Part shown: positions 17,185 through 25,686 of the stretch, piece by piece
Numbering within the stretch: the first letter of the stretch is position 1
How the letters are laid out: every line of letters starts with the position of its first letter
Assembly (NCBI GenBank): GCA_964546815.1
Contig: CAZJLR010000031.1
Location: 1-64,000 of the forward strand
Direction of reading: 5' to 3'
DNA from: JAIEPM01 sp964546815
Lineage (GTDB): Bacteria > Cyanobacteriota > Vampirovibrionia > Obscuribacterales > Obscuribacteraceae
DNA length: 64,000 nt
Program-made: the position numbers and the translations under genes
The notes under the pieces: model-generated
Told to the model about the DNA's origin: nothing
Database searches by the model: none
What the model saw: only the letters and a program-made list of their open reading frames with translations

Positions 17185-19362
17185 TTAGCGATGCCTTCGA
17201 GTAGTCGGGCTGGTGTCGATAACATCAACAGTTCCGTCAGCATGACGCCGCACTGAAACATCACCATCCCCATAAGACGCGGCAGAGCCGCCACTATGCT
17301 GCGGAGGGAAATAAGTCGTTTCGGTGTCACCCACATCAACCCTGCCATCAGGGTGCCTCGTAATGGTCACGCCACTATGAGTAGTACCACTTCGTCGCAC
17401 CGGGGATTTGTGACTGGATGAAAGAGTAGTGCTGTTGTTGTCCTTATGTTTAGCCACAGCAGCCTTTTGAGTAGCTGCAGACTTCTTTGGCACAACAGCG
17501 TGAGCTCCTTTTGTAGGTTTTACTGTTGCAGACTTTGCTACCGGATTTTTCACAGGCAATGGCGTAAGCGGCGCTGATACTGTTTGCGATGGACCAGAAG
17601 AAGGTTGCAAGTGTACTGCCTTCTCTTTTCCTAGAAGACCAGAAACTGCAACACCTATACCCAACCCTGCCAACAAAAGCAAAGACCCGGCAATAAGCAT
17701 TTTCGACGAACCCGGGTTAGACTCTCGCGGACGCAACTGCGGTGATTCTAGCCGTGGCATTCGCGCATTACTAATGTTTTGAGATTGTTCAGCATTGCCC
17801 TGTACAGACGGCGCAGACGAAGGCAAAGCAACACCATAGGCGAGCGGAGGCGTCGATGTCGTAGGCGCAGACTGACCGTATGCAATTGGAATTTCAGCAG
17901 AAGCGGAGGCAGATTGGGCAAAGGGCACGGGTATATGCGCCGCCACAGGTGAAACAGGAACGGAACCCTGTTGAGCAGGGTTTTGCGGAGCTTGACCTTG
18001 TGGAGTCGGCCCTTGTGGGATCGGACCTTGTTGCATTGAACCTTGCTGCATTGGTCCTTGCTGCACCGGAGCTTGTTGCATCGGACCTTGCTGCATCGGA
18101 CCTTGCTGCATCGGACCTTGCTGCATCGGACCTTGTTGCATTGGACCTTGTTGCGTTGAACCTTGTTGCGTTGAACCTTGATTAGTGGGTTGCGTCGCGG
18201 CCGGCGGCACCGCTGATGGTGGCGCCCCGAGAACAGACGCAGCACCTAAGCCCTCTGTTTCCACATGCGTCTCCCTCAAAGAGCTAATCAAATCACTTTG
18301 CGTATGTCCGCGCGGTGGCACGCCCTCCGCAGTTCCTTCAAAACCAGGAACAGGCGCATTCTCAGCAGCTCTCCCTCCAGAGCGTTGCATATCAGGATTT
18401 AGCTGATGACCAGAAGTTTTTCTGTTTCTAGCTCTGGGCAAAGACTCCGGTGGCAAGACACTGATTGAGCTTTCGGACTGCGCAGCACGAGCTCGCATCA
18501 ATGCATGTTTGACTTGCATCATGGTTTCATATCGATCTGAAGCAATTTTTGCCAGGCATTTCAGAGTGATCATTTCCAACGCCTGAGGGATTTCGAGTTG
18601 CGGAGCCACCTCTCTAAACAGCCGAGGTGTATCGTGCACATGCATTCGAAGAGTTTCATAAACAGTGGCTGCCTGAAATGGCACTACACCTGTCAAACAC
18701 TCATAAAGACAAATACCAAGCGAATAAATATCTGTTCTATTGTCTAGCTCTATATTCAAACATTGCTCAGGGCTCAAATAGACAGGGCTGCCACACACCT
18801 CACCGGCAGTGGTAATTTGATCTGCAGCTTCGTCTTCAGGGTCGCCATGAATGATTTTGGCGATGCCCAAATCGACGATTTTCACACTCTCCTCACCGGC
18901 TTCATTCCTATCGACAAGAATATTTGCCGGCTTCAAATCTCTATGCATCACTCCCCGTTGGTGTGCATGATAAAGACCATCGCAAAGCTGAATGAAAAGT
19001 TCAATACAGCGCGATGGGCGCAAGTTACGTTCGCGCCTCAAAATCTGGAAAAGCTGCTCACCTTCGACGTAATCCATAACCAAATATGGGTCGCCCTTTG
19101 ACGTATAGCCAAAATCGGATACGCAGATTAAATTGGGATGCTCCATGCGACTAGCCAGGCGCGCTTCGCGCTCGAAGCGGCGCTTGCTACGATCATCATT
19201 GCTTTTCTCAAGCGAAAAGGTTTTAATCGCCACGATGCGCCCAAGCACTTCGTGCCTACATTTATAAACAGCACCCATGCGGCCTCGACCCGCGATGCCC
19301 ACGATTTCATAGCGGTCGGCGATGCGATCACCAATATTAAGCTCGTCAGTTATTTGCGTCAT
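17185..19362 (-). CDS. Transmembrane eukaryote-like Ser/Thr protein kinase with Q-rich repeat linker
   Basis: 725 residues. The kinase domain spans about 18-290: glycine loop AGRGRMGAVY at 24-33, Lys47 in VAIK, Glu66, HRDLKPAN with Asp142, Lys144 and Asn147. The metal-binding motif is DLG (164-166) instead of DFG, a change tolerated in some active bacterial kinases. SPEQ and DIYSLG blocks are intact. Residues about 390-460 hold tandem QQGPM-type pentapeptides. One membrane helix (IAGSLLLLAGLGIGVAVSGL) lies near 555-575. The outside part is Lys/Thr-rich and ends in two copies of a short motif (TRHPDGRVDVGDTE, RRHADGTVDVIDTS). It should phosphorylate cytoplasmic targets in response to an outside signal; the ligand is unknown. 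Confidence 0.9.
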   Translation of the reverse strand: MTQITDELNIGDRIADRYEIVGIAGRGRMGAVYKCRHEVLGRIVAIKTFSLEKSNDDRSKRRFEREARLASRMEHPNLICVSDFGYTSKGDPYLVMDYVEGEQLFQILRRERNLRPSRCIELFIQLCDGLYHAHQRGVMHRDLKPANILVDRNEAGEESVKIVDLGIAKIIHGDPEDEAADQITTAGEVCGSPVYLSPEQCLNIELDNRTDIYSLGICLYECLTGVVPFQAATVYETLRMHVHDTPRLFREVAPQLEIPQALEMITLKCLAKIASDRYETMMQVKHALMRARAAQSESSISVLPPESLPRARNRKTSGHQLNPDMQRSGGRAAENAPVPGFEGTAEGVPPRGHTQSDLISSLRETHVETEGLGAASVLGAPPSAVPPAATQPTNQGSTQQGSTQQGPMQQGPMQQGPMQQGPMQQGPMQQAPVQQGPMQQGSMQQGPIPQGPTPQGQAPQNPAQQGSVPVSPVAAHIPVPFAQSASASAEIPIAYGQSAPTTSTPPLAYGVALPSSAPSVQGNAEQSQNISNARMPRLESPQLRPRESNPGSSKMLIAGSLLLLAGLGIGVAVSGLLGKEKAVHLQPSSGPSQTVSAPLTPLPVKNPVAKSATVKPTKGAHAVVPKKSAATQKAAVAKHKDNNSTTLSSSHKSPVRRSGTTHSGVTITRHPDGRVDVGDTETTYFPPQHSGGSAASYGDGDVSVRRHADGTVDVIDTSPTTRRHR
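18000..18185 (-). repeat. 15-base tandem repeat encoding QQGPM units inside the kinase gene
   Basis: About a dozen copies of a 15-base unit (for example TTGCTGCATCGGACC on the plus strand) lie head to tail, encoding QQGPM and variants QQGST, QQAPV, QQGSM and PQGPT. Several neighbouring copies are identical in DNA, so expansion looks recent and copy number may vary between strains. Confidence 0.85.
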
Positions 19363-19463
19363 CTGCCCATGCGCTAGCCCCTAACTCTCAGGCTATCATA
19401 CCAAGGTGACATTGGCGTGGCGAGAGTCCGATATCCTGAGCAAAACTAAGACGAGCAATTCGC

Positions 19464-20837
19464 CTAATTACGATAGAAATCGCGAACGTAATTGGCTAAT
19501 TGAGATACTTCGATGCGCTCTTGAGCTGTAGTATCGCGATTTCTCACTGTGACAGATGCCGGGGTCTGCTCAATAGTTTCAAAATCAACGGTGACGCAAA
19601 TCGGAGTGCCGACCTCATCATGGCGCCTGTAGCTCTTTCCGACGTTGCCGGTGTTTTCCAGAAGGACACGACCTAAGCCAAGTTTCTGCAGCTCTTGCTT
19701 GATGCTAAGCGCCTTCTCGACGATAGTTGGGTTGTTTTTTGCCAGCGGAATTACTGCTACTTTAATTGGCGCCAGGTGTGGACGCAGCTTGAGCACAATG
19801 CGCTCTGAGCCGTTTTCCAATTTTTCTTTTGTGTAAGCTTCGGTGATAACGGCAAGAACACCGCGGTCTACGCCGGCAGATGGTTCGATCACGAATGGCA
19901 CTGACAATTGATTAGTGATGTTGTCTCTGTAAGTCAATTTCTCTGTTGAGTCTACGTTGGCATCAACTTTGGCGCTCAAGTTGAGCTCTTCCGGATTTTT
20001 GCTGTGCGAACCAAGGTCATAGTCAGTCCGATCAGCGATGCCCTCAAGTTCTTCCAAACCATGCGGGAAACGATAGAGAATGTCTACTGTTGCCTTGCTG
20101 TAATGGGCCAACTCCTCTGGTGTTTGTCTCAAACATTCCAGATTTGACTCTGAAAGTCCCTGTTCTTTCCACCAGTCTAAGCGCATTTGAACCCAGCGCT
20201 CATGCCATTCCAGGTCAGTGCCCGGCTCGACAAAAAACTCAAGTTCCATTTGCTCAAATTCGCGCACTCTGAAGATGAAATTGCGCGGAGTAATTTCATT
20301 GCGAAAAGCCTTGCCGATTTGAGCTATACCAAAAGGCAAACGACGCGATGTGGAATCAAGCACATTTTTGAAGTTGGTGAAAATTCCCTGCGCTGTTTCG
20401 GGTCTTAAATAAGCGTATGACTCCTCGTCGACAACGGGACCTACAGTTGTTTTGAACATCATGTTGAATGGGCGCGGGTCTGTGAGGTTTTTCGAGCCGC
20501 ACTTCTGGCATTTCCCTTGAACATGGTCTGCACGCCAGCGACTTTTGCAGTCGCGACAATCAACAAGCGGATCTGTAAAAGTGGCTTCGTGACCGGAGTG
20601 ACGCAATGTCAGCTTGTTGGTCAAAATACAAGAATCAAGACCTTCGACATCATCGCGCTCATAAACCATTGAACGCCACCAGGCGTTTTTCAAATTGTTT
20701 TTCAATTCAACGCCGAGAGGACCATAATCATAAAGACCTTGCAGCCCACCATAAATTTCAGAGCTCTGGAAAATGAATCCTCGGCGCTTACATAGGGCTA
20801 TCAGATCGGTCATGCTTTTTTCGGCTACTATTGTCAT
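19464..20837 (-). CDS. glyQS: Glycine--tRNA ligase, single-chain alpha2 type
   Basis: 457 residues from the ATG at 20837, which has GGAAG ten bases upstream; an upstream in-frame extension to 20918 has no homologous appearance. The class II synthetase of the archaeal/eukaryotic/Gram-positive type is complete: RRGFIFQSSEIYGGLQGLYDYGPLG, a zinc insert with CRDCKSRW and CQKCGSKN, motif 2 FRNEITPRNFIFRVREFEQMEL and motif 3-like EPSAGVDRGVLAV. The C-terminal anticodon-binding domain begins near APIKVAVIPL. It charges tRNA-Gly. It stands alone between kinase genes. No T-box sequence was found in the upstream 290 bases. Confidence 0.95.
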   Translation of the reverse strand: MTIVAEKSMTDLIALCKRRGFIFQSSEIYGGLQGLYDYGPLGVELKNNLKNAWWRSMVYERDDVEGLDSCILTNKLTLRHSGHEATFTDPLVDCRDCKSRWRADHVQGKCQKCGSKNLTDPRPFNMMFKTTVGPVVDEESYAYLRPETAQGIFTNFKNVLDSTSRRLPFGIAQIGKAFRNEITPRNFIFRVREFEQMELEFFVEPGTDLEWHERWVQMRLDWWKEQGLSESNLECLRQTPEELAHYSKATVDILYRFPHGLEELEGIADRTDYDLGSHSKNPEELNLSAKVDANVDSTEKLTYRDNITNQLSVPFVIEPSAGVDRGVLAVITEAYTKEKLENGSERIVLKLRPHLAPIKVAVIPLAKNNPTIVEKALSIKQELQKLGLGRVLLENTGNVGKSYRRHDEVGTPICVTVDFETIEQTPASVTVRNRDTTAQERIEVSQLANYVRDFYRN

Positions 20838-21038
20838 TGCAAAAAAACTTCCAATGGTTTGACGGGGTATAGTTTCGCCCGTTTGCCGGCAAAAATTAAC
20901 GGCAAAAACGAAACTCATGGCAGAATACTTCGATCAGCCCGCTAGCTGGGCGATCCTTAAGGAAAAGCGTCACCTTCCGTTACCGTTTCGGGGAGCGCTG
21001 GTTCGCAGGCGGCAATTGTAGAGCGAGAATGGCGCAAC

Positions 21039-21070
21039 GAAGCAGGCTTGAAGCCTGCGCCCCCAGGGCT
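21039..21070. repeat. Family B repeat, partial copy
   Basis: GAAGCAGGCTTGAAGCCTGC followed by GCCCCCAGGGCT matches the right arm of the element at 48104-48179. A left arm here is degenerate at best (about 20988-21010). It sits in the 295-bp gap upstream of glyQS, in which no gene is supported. Confidence 0.7.
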
Positions 21071-21132
21071 TCGCGGCACGTTCGGTCCAAGATCGGAGGA
21101 GAGCTCTTGACTTTTAGGCGAGGGGGCGAAGT

Positions 21133-22578
21133 TTAGTCGATGGTGGAATTAATGAATTTGGCGTGGTCGTTCAGGATTTGCCCGTTACTTTCGAAGCTTC
21201 CTTGAATTGTCGCGTTGTCACTTGCCTGTAACAATGCTGCCGGAGCCTGCACGCTCGCTTTTATGTTTGCCTTTCCACTCAATTTAATTTCGGCGAAACC
21301 CATGTCATATATCGCCAGCTCGCCAGCAGCATTGCTTGCGGCAACAGTCGCGCTATCGGTCATTTCTATAGCAGGAGCCCGCCCGTCTTGCGGCTGAACC
21401 CACAAATGCACGTTGCCATTGCCCTGCAATCTGGCGTTGCCCGACAGAAAGAGCCCCTCACAAACATAATCACCCGCAGCCAGTTCTTTCTTTTCAGTGC
21501 CGCCAAGACGGATTGTGCCGAGTTTGATGGCGTTATCTGGAGCAAGCGGAAGCTTTGCCAATGCGCTTTCATTCGAAACAGGCTCGCCCTCACTCTTCAC
21601 GACAGGAATCACGGGTGCATAATCATCAACAGGACGTGGCGACAAATTGCAAACAGCTGTCGCAGCTGCCAGACACAATAAGCCAACCGCCGCTACCTGT
21701 GCGGCTCTTCGATGGAGAAGCGGCCGCGCACCGATTGAATCAAGCAATTCAAGTTTTAATTGAGCCAAAGTATTTTGACGCTGAGCCGGCTCTTTAGAAA
21801 GAGCGCGAGTTATTACAGCTTCGATGCGCGGGTCTAAATACAAATCAGGCCGAATTTCGTGAATGCGCTTGGGCTGCATGCACAAATGCTGGCTTTCCAA
21901 TTCGAGAAGATCATCAGTCTCAAATGGTGCATGACCACTCAACAATTGATATAAGACGCAGCCAAGGACATAAGCCTGCGACCTTGCGTCGGGCTTCTTG
22001 CCTTTTATGCATTCAGGGGGAATGTATTTGGCGCGTTCAAGCAGGGTTAAAGACTCCAGACAAAAGCTATCGTCAGGCAATGTTTCGGGCGCAAACTTCA
22101 GCGCAGTTATTTTCAGCGACTTACTTTGTCCCTTGCTATCAAACTCCAGAACATCTGGAAGCGGCAACAGACACGGTTCAGCCATTTTAGACAAGTAGAT
22201 CAAGGCATCTATAACTTGCACGACTAACAACACCGATTGCTTCGCAGACAATTCGTTCTTATTCAAACAACGAGTGAACTCAGCAGCAGCAACACGCTCA
22301 CAGGCTATAAATGGCTCAGCATCGGCAGTTTGTCCGGCATCTAGCACACGCCGCAAATTTTTATGCTTTAGTGTAGTTTTCTTCTGTATTTGCTTTTTGA
22401 ACGAAGCAGCATTTTTAATAGCAGAAGGGTCTAGCAAAAACATATCAATCAAGAGCCCATTTGCCAAATCTTCGGCAATACAAAAAACTGTATGCTCAGT
22501 CCATTTGACCACACTTTTAATCCGATAGCGTTCGGAGATACGCTTTCCTTCAAGATGATCGCCAGAAGTAGAAAACAC
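21133..22578 (-). CDS. Transmembrane pseudokinase with beta-repeat outer domain
   Basis: 481 residues from GTG 22578, with GAGGGGG seven bases upstream. Residues about 15-280 follow the Ser/Thr kinase layout (ERYRIKSVV, CVLYQLLSGHAPF, ALSKEPAQR) but the glycine loop, VAIK lysine, HRD and DFG motifs are all missing, so catalysis is not expected. A membrane helix lies near 292-312 (AAVGLLCLAAATAVCNL). The outer part, about 345-481, is made of short repeats with GNARLQGNGNVHL, LSGKANIKASVQAPAALLQ and ASDNATIQGSF, like bactofilin-type or other beta-solenoid proteins. It may act as a scaffold or sensor partner of the two neighbouring kinases (inference). Confidence 0.78.
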   Translation of the reverse strand: MFSTSGDHLEGKRISERYRIKSVVKWTEHTVFCIAEDLANGLLIDMFLLDPSAIKNAASFKKQIQKKTTLKHKNLRRVLDAGQTADAEPFIACERVAAAEFTRCLNKNELSAKQSVLLVVQVIDALIYLSKMAEPCLLPLPDVLEFDSKGQSKSLKITALKFAPETLPDDSFCLESLTLLERAKYIPPECIKGKKPDARSQAYVLGCVLYQLLSGHAPFETDDLLELESQHLCMQPKRIHEIRPDLYLDPRIEAVITRALSKEPAQRQNTLAQLKLELLDSIGARPLLHRRAAQVAAVGLLCLAAATAVCNLSPRPVDDYAPVIPVVKSEGEPVSNESALAKLPLAPDNAIKLGTIRLGGTEKKELAAGDYVCEGLFLSGNARLQGNGNVHLWVQPQDGRAPAIEMTDSATVAASNAAGELAIYDMGFAEIKLSGKANIKASVQAPAALLQASDNATIQGSFESNGQILNDHAKFINSTID

Positions 22579-22688
22579 AATCGCCCCCTCGCAAGAGTTT
22601 GTCGCCTCTTGTGATTATAGGTAGACTGAGGCGGAGTATCGGCTGGTCTAGCACCATCACAAATTCAGGGTAAACCCCAGGATAAGCA

Positions 22689-24815
22689 TCAATCTCTCGG
22701 TTTTTCAGCATCGTCATCAAGCTGTGTCGAAAGCTCTTTTGCTTCTTTCAATAAAGCTGCAGCCTTTACGTCAAAATCAGGAGTATGCATTTTTCGATAG
22801 ACTTGCACAAGCGCATTCATGCAATCGCGCAGCTGCTCAGCATCTTTACTGTGATGAGCGCGACTCCATTCTAAAGCTTGTTCTAATTCCTGCCTTGCTT
22901 GCTCAAGATTGTCCAAATCGCAATTGAGTATACCTAGCTGCAAATTCACCTGTATTTTGAGCTGCCAACCAGCTAATGTTTGCGGCGAAACAGACGAATG
23001 CTTTAATGCCTCTTCCAAAATACGAAGTTGCTCATCCTGGCGCTGCTGCAACTGATAGATTTGAGCCAGTTGTATTCGAAATTTCGTGCGGTAAATTGCT
23101 TCTCTCAAATCGAGCCTGTCATATGCGCTGGCAGCCTTCTTGAGCAAGAGTTCTTGTTTCGTTCTTGAGCGCACCGAAAGCTTGTCTGCGCACCTGGCAA
23201 TACGTTCGCCAAACGCTGATGCCTGCTGTGCACGCTCTAGTTTTTTCACTTCACTTTGTGTCGGCTGCTCCCATTCATTGAGCAGTTTCGACAAATAATC
23301 GTACTCTTGATAAACATAACTGTTGGCAATACTTACCAACTCATTATTCACTTTCTCAAGTTTGTCCATTGCCAGAGCCGGCCCGTAGACTTCTACCAGC
23401 TTCATGAGAGTCGCTTCGAGGCGGCGATTATTGTCTCCAAAACCTCTTGCAATAGACTCACACTTTTCGAGAGCTTCCGCGGCTTGCCGGTAATGTCCTT
23501 CTTTGATTAACCCATCGGCAGCTGCCATGCCCCACTGCCAACGAAACTTCTCATACAAAGTACCCGAGTCACCCACAGGGCCGGGAAAGCAGAAAAACAT
23601 TCCTGTTGCCCCAATTATGGCCAGACATAAAACAGCAATTCCTATTTGTATGCCTTTTTTGCTAACTCTTACCTGCGTTTTTTCTAAATTAGCAATAGTT
23701 TGCGCGGCCACCGAGCCCGTAGCACTCAAGGCTTTTGGCTCAGGCACTGCACCAACGCGCAGTCCCTTAAAGCCAGAAACAAGAGCAGCATCAAAAAGAG
23801 CTTGCTTGAGTTCTGCAGCACTTGCATAGCGTGCAGACGGCTCTTTCTCAAGGCATTTCATAATGACTGCCTCAAGCGGTGCCGGCACAGCAACTTTTGC
23901 CACTTCGCCGAGTGGAGTGGGAGCGTTGTTTACATGCAAAACTGCAGTGCCAACAAAATTCTCGCCGCGAAACGGTGGCTGTCCTGCCAGTACTTCATAC
24001 ATCAAACAACCGAATGAATAAATATCTGCGCGGGCATCGAGAGACCTACCGCAACACTGCTCAGGACTCATATACGCCGGCGTACCGAATATTTCTCCAG
24101 TTTGAGTAATGTTTGCTTTTTTGCGAATTTCTTCTTTGCCGTTTGATACCAATTTGGCGATGCCGAAATCAACTAATTTCACAAGTTTTGTGCCGTCATC
24201 CTGTTTTATCAAAACAAGATTAGAAGGCTTAATATCTCGATGAATTATGCCTTTTCTATGGGCATGGTCTAGCCCTTCACAGGCCTGGGCAAAAATCTCG
24301 ACAGCGTCTTGCAAATTCAAATGACCATGCTGCTCAAGAAGCCCGCTCAGGTTTTGCCCTTCAAGACAGTCCATGATGAAATAAGCTTGTTGACTTGGCG
24401 TAAGCCCATAATCATGCACAGTCACAACATTCGGATGCGACAATGCGCTAGCAGCTTCTGCCTCAAGCTGAAATCGCGCTTTGGCAATTACGTTGTCTGT
24501 CGCAGTCTCGTGCAAAATCTTTACGGCAACACTGCGTTTCATAAACGTGTGCCTTGCTTTATAAACACGGCTCATGCCGCCTTCGCCAAGCAAAGATAGA
24601 ATTTCATACTTGTCGGCAAAAATCGTTCCGATCAGCTGATCATCTTCAAAATCCGGCAAAGCCGATTGCACAGCAGCACAATGCGCAGCACCAGCCGGAT
24701 GCGCTGTCCGACAAATCTCGCATATAGGACTGTTGGAATTTTCTTGTGACAATGGCGCGCCCCTTCCACAGGTACATTGTACCCAATCAGAGCGCGCCGT
24801 CTGATTTGCAGCCAA
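22689..24815 (-). CDS. Ser/Thr protein kinase with N-terminal zinc ribbon, membrane helix and TPR-like C-terminus
   Basis: 708 residues from TTG 24815. N-terminal cysteines C14, C16, C32 and C35 suggest a zinc ribbon. The kinase domain spans about 70-335 and is complete: LLGEGGMSRVY, VAVK with Lys99, HRDIKPSN with Asp194, DFG at 216-218, GTPAYMSPEQ and ADIYSFG. One membrane helix lies near 397-418 (IGIAVLCLAIIGATGMFFCF). The outer part from about 430 to 700 is helical with TPR-like units (YRQAAEALEKCESIARGFGD, LEQARQELEQALEWSRAHH). It probably senses envelope partners through the TPR part. The true start may lie up to nine codons upstream, because the frame there encodes a further C-x2-C pair but has no ATG, GTG or TTG. 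Confidence 0.88.
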   Translation of the reverse strand: MAANQTARSDWVQCTCGRGAPLSQENSNSPICEICRTAHPAGAAHCAAVQSALPDFEDDQLIGTIFADKYEILSLLGEGGMSRVYKARHTFMKRSVAVKILHETATDNVIAKARFQLEAEAASALSHPNVVTVHDYGLTPSQQAYFIMDCLEGQNLSGLLEQHGHLNLQDAVEIFAQACEGLDHAHRKGIIHRDIKPSNLVLIKQDDGTKLVKLVDFGIAKLVSNGKEEIRKKANITQTGEIFGTPAYMSPEQCCGRSLDARADIYSFGCLMYEVLAGQPPFRGENFVGTAVLHVNNAPTPLGEVAKVAVPAPLEAVIMKCLEKEPSARYASAAELKQALFDAALVSGFKGLRVGAVPEPKALSATGSVAAQTIANLEKTQVRVSKKGIQIGIAVLCLAIIGATGMFFCFPGPVGDSGTLYEKFRWQWGMAAADGLIKEGHYRQAAEALEKCESIARGFGDNNRRLEATLMKLVEVYGPALAMDKLEKVNNELVSIANSYVYQEYDYLSKLLNEWEQPTQSEVKKLERAQQASAFGERIARCADKLSVRSRTKQELLLKKAASAYDRLDLREAIYRTKFRIQLAQIYQLQQRQDEQLRILEEALKHSSVSPQTLAGWQLKIQVNLQLGILNCDLDNLEQARQELEQALEWSRAHHSKDAEQLRDCMNALVQVYRKMHTPDFDVKAAALLKEAKELSTQLDDDAEKPRD

Positions 24816-24868
24816 TAGCCTGCAGTCGAGGCAGTTCTCAATTCAATCGATTTTCAGATAACAAAAGA

Positions 24869-25393
24869 TTACTCGTTGGACAAAACAAGCACTGTCCCAT
24901 TAGTTCCAGAAACACATTTACCATTGGCATCGCCGCCAGTAACTGCATAGGATGCGCCGCCGCTTACTTGATCATAAGTGATACCGCCAATGCCTGCAGC
25001 ACAAGGTGTTGATGAGGCGACGGCATTTCGCATCTGGCTGATTGCATTAATGGTTGCAATTCCTTGAGGCACAGGCACAACTCCTGCGGCACCGGTGACT
25101 GAGTTGCCTGGGTAAGAGCCTGGTGTTCCGCCGATGCTGTTGTCACCGCCCGGCAGGAATGGACCACATCCACCAGGTCCACAGTCGGCAGCGAAGCCGC
25201 CACCAGAGGAAGTGGCATAGCTCTCAGACGCTATCTGAATGGTGCGCATAGAACCTTTGACAGCGCAGGATGAAGCGCTTTGCATAGCGGCGACAAAGTT
25301 TGGAAGCGCAACGGCTGCTAAGACTCCCATAATCACGACAGTAACCAAAAGCTCAACCAGAGTAAAACCTTTTGCTTTTCTTGTTTTCAACAT
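24869..25393 (-). CDS. Type IV pilin-like prepilin (pseudopilin)
   Basis: 174 residues from ATG 25393, chosen because it gives the normal short leader MLKTRKAKG. Cleavage is expected after Gly9, with FTLVELLVTVVIMGVLAAVA as the start of the mature hydrophobic helix and Glu14 as the +5 Glu. The C-terminal part is Gly/Ser-rich with several Cys (CGPGGCGPF, TPCAAG, GKCVSG). It would be processed by prepilin peptidase and assembled in a type IV pilus, type II secretion or competence system. None of those assembly genes is in the window. It is followed by a 52-bp gap to the TPR kinase gene. Confidence 0.88.
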   Translation of the reverse strand: MLKTRKAKGFTLVELLVTVVIMGVLAAVALPNFVAAMQSASSCAVKGSMRTIQIASESYATSSGGGFAADCGPGGCGPFLPGGDNSIGGTPGSYPGNSVTGAAGVVPVPQGIATINAISQMRNAVASSTPCAAGIGGITYDQVSGGASYAVTGGDANGKCVSGTNGTVLVLSNE

Positions 25394-25686
25394 TTTTCTG
25401 TCCACCACTCGACTTGATTGGAACCAATTGAAAACCCCTGCCTGCGATGATGCCGCAGCCATATAAAACAACGCCTAAAAACTAATTCGGGGCAAAGATG
25501 GGGGGAGGTCTTTGCATCTATAACCAAATTACCACTTATCTCGCAGACTGGAGTCCTTTTTTTTGATTAAATCAAAACTTTTAATCTAGATTCCTCTTGA
25601 CTCATACACCTTGTTCTGCTATATGAATCGCGCGAAAATTAAGTGAAAGATTCGAAGCAAAGAAACCCAGCAGCAAAGTCCGCAAA

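Noticed and set aside
17748..18245. Long Arg/Cys/Lys-rich frame inside the kinase gene
   Set aside because: It is the out-of-frame reading of the QQGPM tandem repeat; the kinase frame is continuous through it.
20838..21132. T-box riboswitch for glycyl-tRNA synthetase
   Set aside because: The conserved T-box sequence complementary to tRNA ends was not found on the minus strand; only a repeated TTTTTGCCG and family B repeat are present.
24632..24841. Alternative minus-strand frame starting TTG at 24841
   Set aside because: It overlaps the kinase N-terminus in another frame and encodes no domain; the zinc-ribbon frame is preferred.
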